From: Streptosporangium pseudovulgare
Lineage (GTDB): Bacteria > Actinomycetota > Actinomycetes > Streptosporangiales > Streptosporangiaceae
DNA: 64,000 bases
Assembly (NCBI RefSeq): GCF_014648055.1
Contig: NZ_BMQJ01000023.1
Location: forward strand, 1 to 64,000
Reading direction: 5' to 3'
Part shown: piece after piece, positions 60,973 to 64,000 of the stretch
How the letters are laid out: each line of letters begins with the position of its first letter
Numbering within the stretch: position 1 is the stretch's first letter
Notes under the pieces: model-generated
What the model was told of the DNA's origin: nothing
What the model saw: the letters and a program-made list of their open reading frames with translations, nothing else
The model's database searches: none
Position numbers and translations under genes: made by a program

Positions 60973-61287
60973 CCTGCCGCGATTCCGCTGTCGAACCGCA
61001 CGCTTGTCCGTCTGGCCGATCTCATCCGCGCTCAGCGCGTCCAACGGCGATGCAGGTGGCGGCGCCTGGATCCGGGCCGGCAAGCCCTGCTCGTACCGGC
61101 CCATCTGCGCAACGGCGACACCTACGCTCGCCCGGCCGCCGGGTTCGCCATCGGCACCACGACAGCCTGGCGCTATGTACGGGAATCAGTCGACCTGCTC
61201 GCCGATCTCGGCTTGAACCTGCTCGGGTTCGCCCTGATGGAGGTGCGGCAGACTCTGGCGAACGCGACAGCGGGAGTGGACGCCTGA
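60940..61287 (+). mobile_element. IS5-family transposase, N-terminal fragment
   Basis: The first 90 or so residues (LLSYPAAIPLSNRTLVRLAD, then RWRRLDPGRQALLVPAHLRN, AGFAIGTTTAWRYV) match the helix-turn-helix part of IS5-group transposases. After about residue 92 the sequence becomes unrelated, and the DDE catalytic part and right end are missing. A truncated copy cannot move. It closes the lanthipeptide region on its outer side. Confidence 0.85.
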
Positions 61288-61464
61288 GCGTAGCGAGCGC
61301 GGGCCCTGATGTGGCTCTGGCCGTAGCGGCGCGGTTCCATTTTGTGTAGTCGGACGTGATGGCTGCGGTCACCTTGACGACCCTGCGCGTCGTGCCTGCA
61401 CCACCTCTTATTGGGGAGCTTGCGTAATCGTGCGGGACGGGTGAAGTTTCTAGCGTTGCTTCCC

Positions 61465-62388
61465 ATGTCGATAACCTCTCCCGAGTTCAAAACAGTGCCG
61501 TGGAAGGAAGTATCGTTCTTCCTCGGCTTCACACTGGTCGCGGCGTGGATCACCGCGCTGCCCATGTGGATTGCCGGTGTCGGCCCGGGTGACACGGTGT
61601 TTCTCCTGATCAGTGTGAGCACCATGCTGACGCCCTCGCTCGCGGCCTTCGTGACCCTCCGGATTTTCCGCCCGGCGCGGGGCATGGCGCGCTCCACCGG
61701 GCTGGTCCCGCCGTCGTGGCGACGCATGTGGAGCTACGGCGTTCTCGGTCTGGCCTACCCGATCATCGCGGCGCTGCTCGCGCTCCCGTTGGGACTCATC
61801 ACCGGGCTCAACCATCTCGACCTGGCCCAGATGTCCGGGCCTCGGGCGTTGGTGGGTCCGTGGGTTGAGCTCGCTTCATCCAGTCCGGCACAGATTCTGC
61901 TGAGTGGCATCGCCGCGATGGCGGTGAGCTTCGCCATCGGGCTGATCCCCTGTTTCGGAGAGGAATGGGGATGGCGGGGTTACCTGCTGCCCAGGCTCAT
62001 GCCGTTGGGCATGTGGCCCACGTTGTTGATCAGCGGTGCGTTGTGGGCCTTCTGGCATGCGCCGCTGGTGCTCCGCGGGTTCAACTACGACGATGGCGGC
62101 ATCGCCGGAATGGCCGCGATGACGGTGTCGTGCATGCTGGCGGGGATCGTGCTGGGCTGGCTGGATCTGAGCTCGGGCTCGGTGTGGCCGGCGGTCATCG
62201 CGCACAGCTCGAACAACACCTTCGCGGTGCTGATCACTTCGGGGCTGGGAGCGAACGCCGCGGTCCAGGTGGATCCGCTGCTCAGTCAGATTCCCGTCTG
62301 GGTCACGACGGCGCTCCTTGTGGTGGTGCTGGCCGTACGGCGCTCTGGTGCCTTTCATGGACGGGACGGCGTACGACTGTCGAGGTAG
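61465..62388 (+). CDS. CPBP-family intramembrane metalloprotease
   Basis: The 307-residue protein has eight membrane helices and the ABI/CPBP motifs: FGEEWGWRGYLLPRL near residue 172, FWHAPLVLRG near residue 196, and HSSNN near residue 252, giving Glu-Glu-Arg, His and His/Asn. These proteases process prenylated or leader-containing proteins, sometimes bacteriocins. It lies 1 kb beyond lanA past the IS fragment, so a link with the lanthipeptide is not supported. ATG 61465 or GTG 61441. It ends overlapping the convergent response regulator by 34 bases. Confidence 0.85.
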   Translation: MSITSPEFKTVPWKEVSFFLGFTLVAAWITALPMWIAGVGPGDTVFLLISVSTMLTPSLAAFVTLRIFRPARGMARSTGLVPPSWRRMWSYGVLGLAYPIIAALLALPLGLITGLNHLDLAQMSGPRALVGPWVELASSSPAQILLSGIAAMAVSFAIGLIPCFGEEWGWRGYLLPRLMPLGMWPTLLISGALWAFWHAPLVLRGFNYDDGGIAGMAAMTVSCMLAGIVLGWLDLSSGSVWPAVIAHSSNNTFAVLITSGLGANAAVQVDPLLSQIPVWVTTALLVVVLAVRRSGAFHGRDGVRLSR

Positions 62389-63017
62389 CGCAGCACGGCC
62401 GCGACCCGGCGGTCCGTCTGGTCCGTCGGGTGGAGGTCGAACTTCAGGAAGATGTTGCGGATGTGCTTGTGAACCGCCTTGTCAGTGACGAAGAGGCGTT
62501 CGGCGATGGCGGTGTTGCCCAGCCCTTCGGCCATGAGCGCCAGCACCTCACGTTCACGTGGGCTGAGGGGCCGCATGACGTCGATGGCGCGCTGGTGGGT
62601 GAAGAGCTGGGCGACCACTTCCGGGTCGATCGCGGTGCCACCGGCGACCACCCGGTGCAGGGCGTCCAAGAACTCCTGGAGCCGCCCGACTCGCTCCTTG
62701 AGCAGATAGCCGATGCCGCCGACCCCGTCGGCGAGCAGGTCGGCGGCGAAGGACTGCTCGACGTAGGCGGACAGGACCAGCACCGCAAGCGGCGGATGCA
62801 GTCGACGTGCCTGTACGGCGGCGCGGATGCCTTCATCCGTGAAGGTCGGTGGCATGCGCACGTCGACCACGGCAATGTCCGGGCGATGCTCGGCCACCGC
62901 CGCCAGGAACTCCTCTGGCGTCGGCACGGCCGCGACCAGGTCGAAGCCCCGCGCGGTCAGCAGCAGAGTGAGCCCCTCGCGTAGTAGGGCGTCGTCCTCC
63001 GCGATCACGATGCGCAC
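62355..63017 (-). CDS. LuxR-type response regulator
   Basis: The 220-residue protein has a receiver with AEDDALLREG, phospho-Asp in DIAVVDVRMP near residue 52, Lys in YLLKERV, and a C-terminal LuxR domain (LSPREREVLALMAEGLGNTA onward, VTDKAVHKHIRNIFLKFDL). Its start overlaps the end of the kinase gene by 13 bases, so they are co-translated. Confidence 0.92.
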   Translation of the reverse strand: MRIVIAEDDALLREGLTLLLTARGFDLVAAVPTPEEFLAAVAEHRPDIAVVDVRMPPTFTDEGIRAAVQARRLHPPLAVLVLSAYVEQSFAADLLADGVGGIGYLLKERVGRLQEFLDALHRVVAGGTAIDPEVVAQLFTHQRAIDVMRPLSPREREVLALMAEGLGNTAIAERLFVTDKAVHKHIRNIFLKFDLHPTDQTDRRVAAVLRYLDSRTPSRP

Positions 63018-64000
63018 GGCAACTCGACCTCCAGTACGGTCGGCCCCCCGATGGGGCTGGTCAGGGTGATGGTCCCGTCGTGGGCCTCGACGCGTCGCCG
63101 TATCCCGGTGAGCCCCGAGCCCGCACTGACAGCGGCTCCACCGATGCCGTCATCCCGCACGTGGACCGACAGTAGGTCGCCGACCCGGTTCACGCTGACG
63201 GCGGCGGTGGTGGCGCGGCTGTGCCGGGCGGTGTTGGTGAGGGCCTCAGCGGCAATGAAATAGGCCGTGGTCTCGACCGCGACGGGCAGATGACCCAGCT
63301 CAGCCACCGTGACCTCGCACGGCACGGGGCAGTCGGCCGCCAGCGAAGTCAGCGCCCCGGCCAGGCCGCGTTCCTCCAGCACCGGCGGCAAGATCCCGCG
63401 GATCACGGTGCGAAGCTCACCCAAGGCCTGTTCGGCGGCGCTCTGAGCGCGTTCGAGAGCCGCCTCTGCACCGGCGGGATCCCGTACCACCGCATCGCGG
63501 GCCACACCGAGGAGTACGGCCACGCCGATGATCCGGTTCTGCGTGCCATCGTGCAATGCGCGCTCGATACGGCGCAGTTCGGCAGCATGGGCTTGCAAGG
63601 CGCTGGCACGGGTCACGGTGAGCTGCGCGATGCGCTGGGACAGGTCAGCCGACGGGTGCGGCCGGAGCAGCCGCACCCCGGGAAGTGCTTGCAGGCGCGC
63701 CATCGCCGGGCCCAGACCGATCAGGATGGCGGCCCAGCTGATGCCCATCAGGCTGACGGCCAGAACCGCCGGCCATGTGCGTACCGGGAAGCCCAACGAT
63801 GCCCCGGCCTCCTCGATCGGGAGCAGCCACCACCAGAGCGGAAAGCTCGCATCGCGGACGGCGATGATCGGCAGGACGACCCCCGCCAACCCCAGCAGGA
63901 GACCCAGGCTCGCGTGAGAGGCGAGCCAGCGTAGATCGCGCCAAGTCGCCGGATCACTCGCGGCCGCGCGCAGACGGGCAGCCCAGCCTGTCGGGCGCGT
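63005..64000 (-). CDS. Sensor histidine kinase, N-terminus beyond window edge
   Basis: About 330 codons are visible, open to the right edge. The left-most visible part has two membrane spans (LGLLLGLAGVVLPIIAV; VLAVSLMGISWAAILIGLG). After that comes a HisKA_3 box (RIERALHDGTQNRIIGVAVL, phospho-His in LHDG), then HATPase motifs EALTNTARHSRA, VRDDGIGGA and GSGLTGIRRRVEAHDG. All ATP motifs are intact. It pairs with the overlapping response regulator. Confidence 0.9.
   Translation of the reverse strand, partial: TRPTGWAARLRAAASDPATWRDLRWLASHASLGLLLGLAGVVLPIIAVRDASFPLWWWLLPIEEAGASLGFPVRTWPAVLAVSLMGISWAAILIGLGPAMARLQALPGVRLLRPHPSADLSQRIAQLTVTRASALQAHAAELRRIERALHDGTQNRIIGVAVLLGVARDAVVRDPAGAEAALERAQSAAEQALGELRTVIRGILPPVLEERGLAGALTSLAADCPVPCEVTVAELGHLPVAVETTAYFIAAEALTNTARHSRATTAAVSVNRVGDLLSVHVRDDGIGGAAVSAGSGLTGIRRRVEAHDGTITLTSPIGGPTVLEVELPCAS

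Noticed and set aside
61465-62388. CPBP protease as the lanthipeptide leader protease
   Set aside because: It lies beyond the IS fragment on the opposite strand, and its family is widespread; proximity alone is not enough.

Overview
This is high-GC actinobacterial DNA. The supporting signs are GTG and TTG starts behind GGAGG-like sites, SigE-type ECF sigma factors, AfsR-like TPR proteins, Rrf2 and MarR regulators, and integrases sitting at tRNA 3' ends. The gene set fits a Streptosporangium- or Nonomuraea-like filamentous actinomycete. That placement is inference, because no rRNA or housekeeping marker lies in the window.

Layout. 1-6.8 kb is an unstable, island-like zone: a truncated NB-ARC/TPR protein, a tRNA-Lys 3' fragment, a GrpB protein, a membrane protein, a malformed tRNA-Ser-like sequence with its terminator, an FAD monooxygenase, and several gene remnants. 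6.9-15.6 kb holds a secreted serine hydrolase, a NIPSNAP protein and Rrf2 regulator that share a palindrome, a secreted ricin-type lectin, a methyltransferase, a repeat-rich membrane protein, a stray duplicate of the 3.4-4.1 kb gene, and a frameshifted OmpA-like lipoprotein. 16.1-23.1 kb is a self-contained sugar-alcohol PTS locus: DeoR regulator, FruK, mannitol-type IIC, IIB, IIA, zinc dehydrogenase, HPr and Enzyme I. 23-40 kb carries secreted and cell-surface proteins, a sigma-like/TM/propeller fusion, a VapBC-like pair, CadD, PrsW, a NUDIX-NYN fusion, MarR regulators, a lipoprotein M15 peptidase, an AAA ATPase, a MauE-like/Cys-rich pair, a SigE factor and YceI. 40.5-51.8 kb has twin palindromes, tRNA-Ser(GCT), a SigJ/AhpD pair, two collagen-like secreted proteins, a SigE factor overlapping a membrane propeller gene, a MaoC dehydratase, a LuxR two-component pair and tRNA-Arg(ACG).

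51.7-61.3 kb is an accretion zone at tRNA-Arg. A collapsed integrative element (integrase tail, small transfer-type genes, HTH/PLD-like protein, broken NUDIX) is closed by a 42-nt copy of the tRNA 3' half. A second integrase tail follows. Next comes a class II lanthipeptide unit, a LanM synthetase (57339-60212) with an adjacent mersacidin-like precursor (60235-60420), bounded on its far side by an IS5-type transposase fragment. 61.4-64 kb holds a CPBP protease and a second LuxR response regulator/histidine kinase pair, the kinase running off the right edge.

The two points of most interest are the orphan lanA-lanM unit, with a cysteine-dense precursor and no exporter or protease gene nearby, and the occurrence of one sigma/TM/propeller architecture both as a fused protein and as two overlapping genes.
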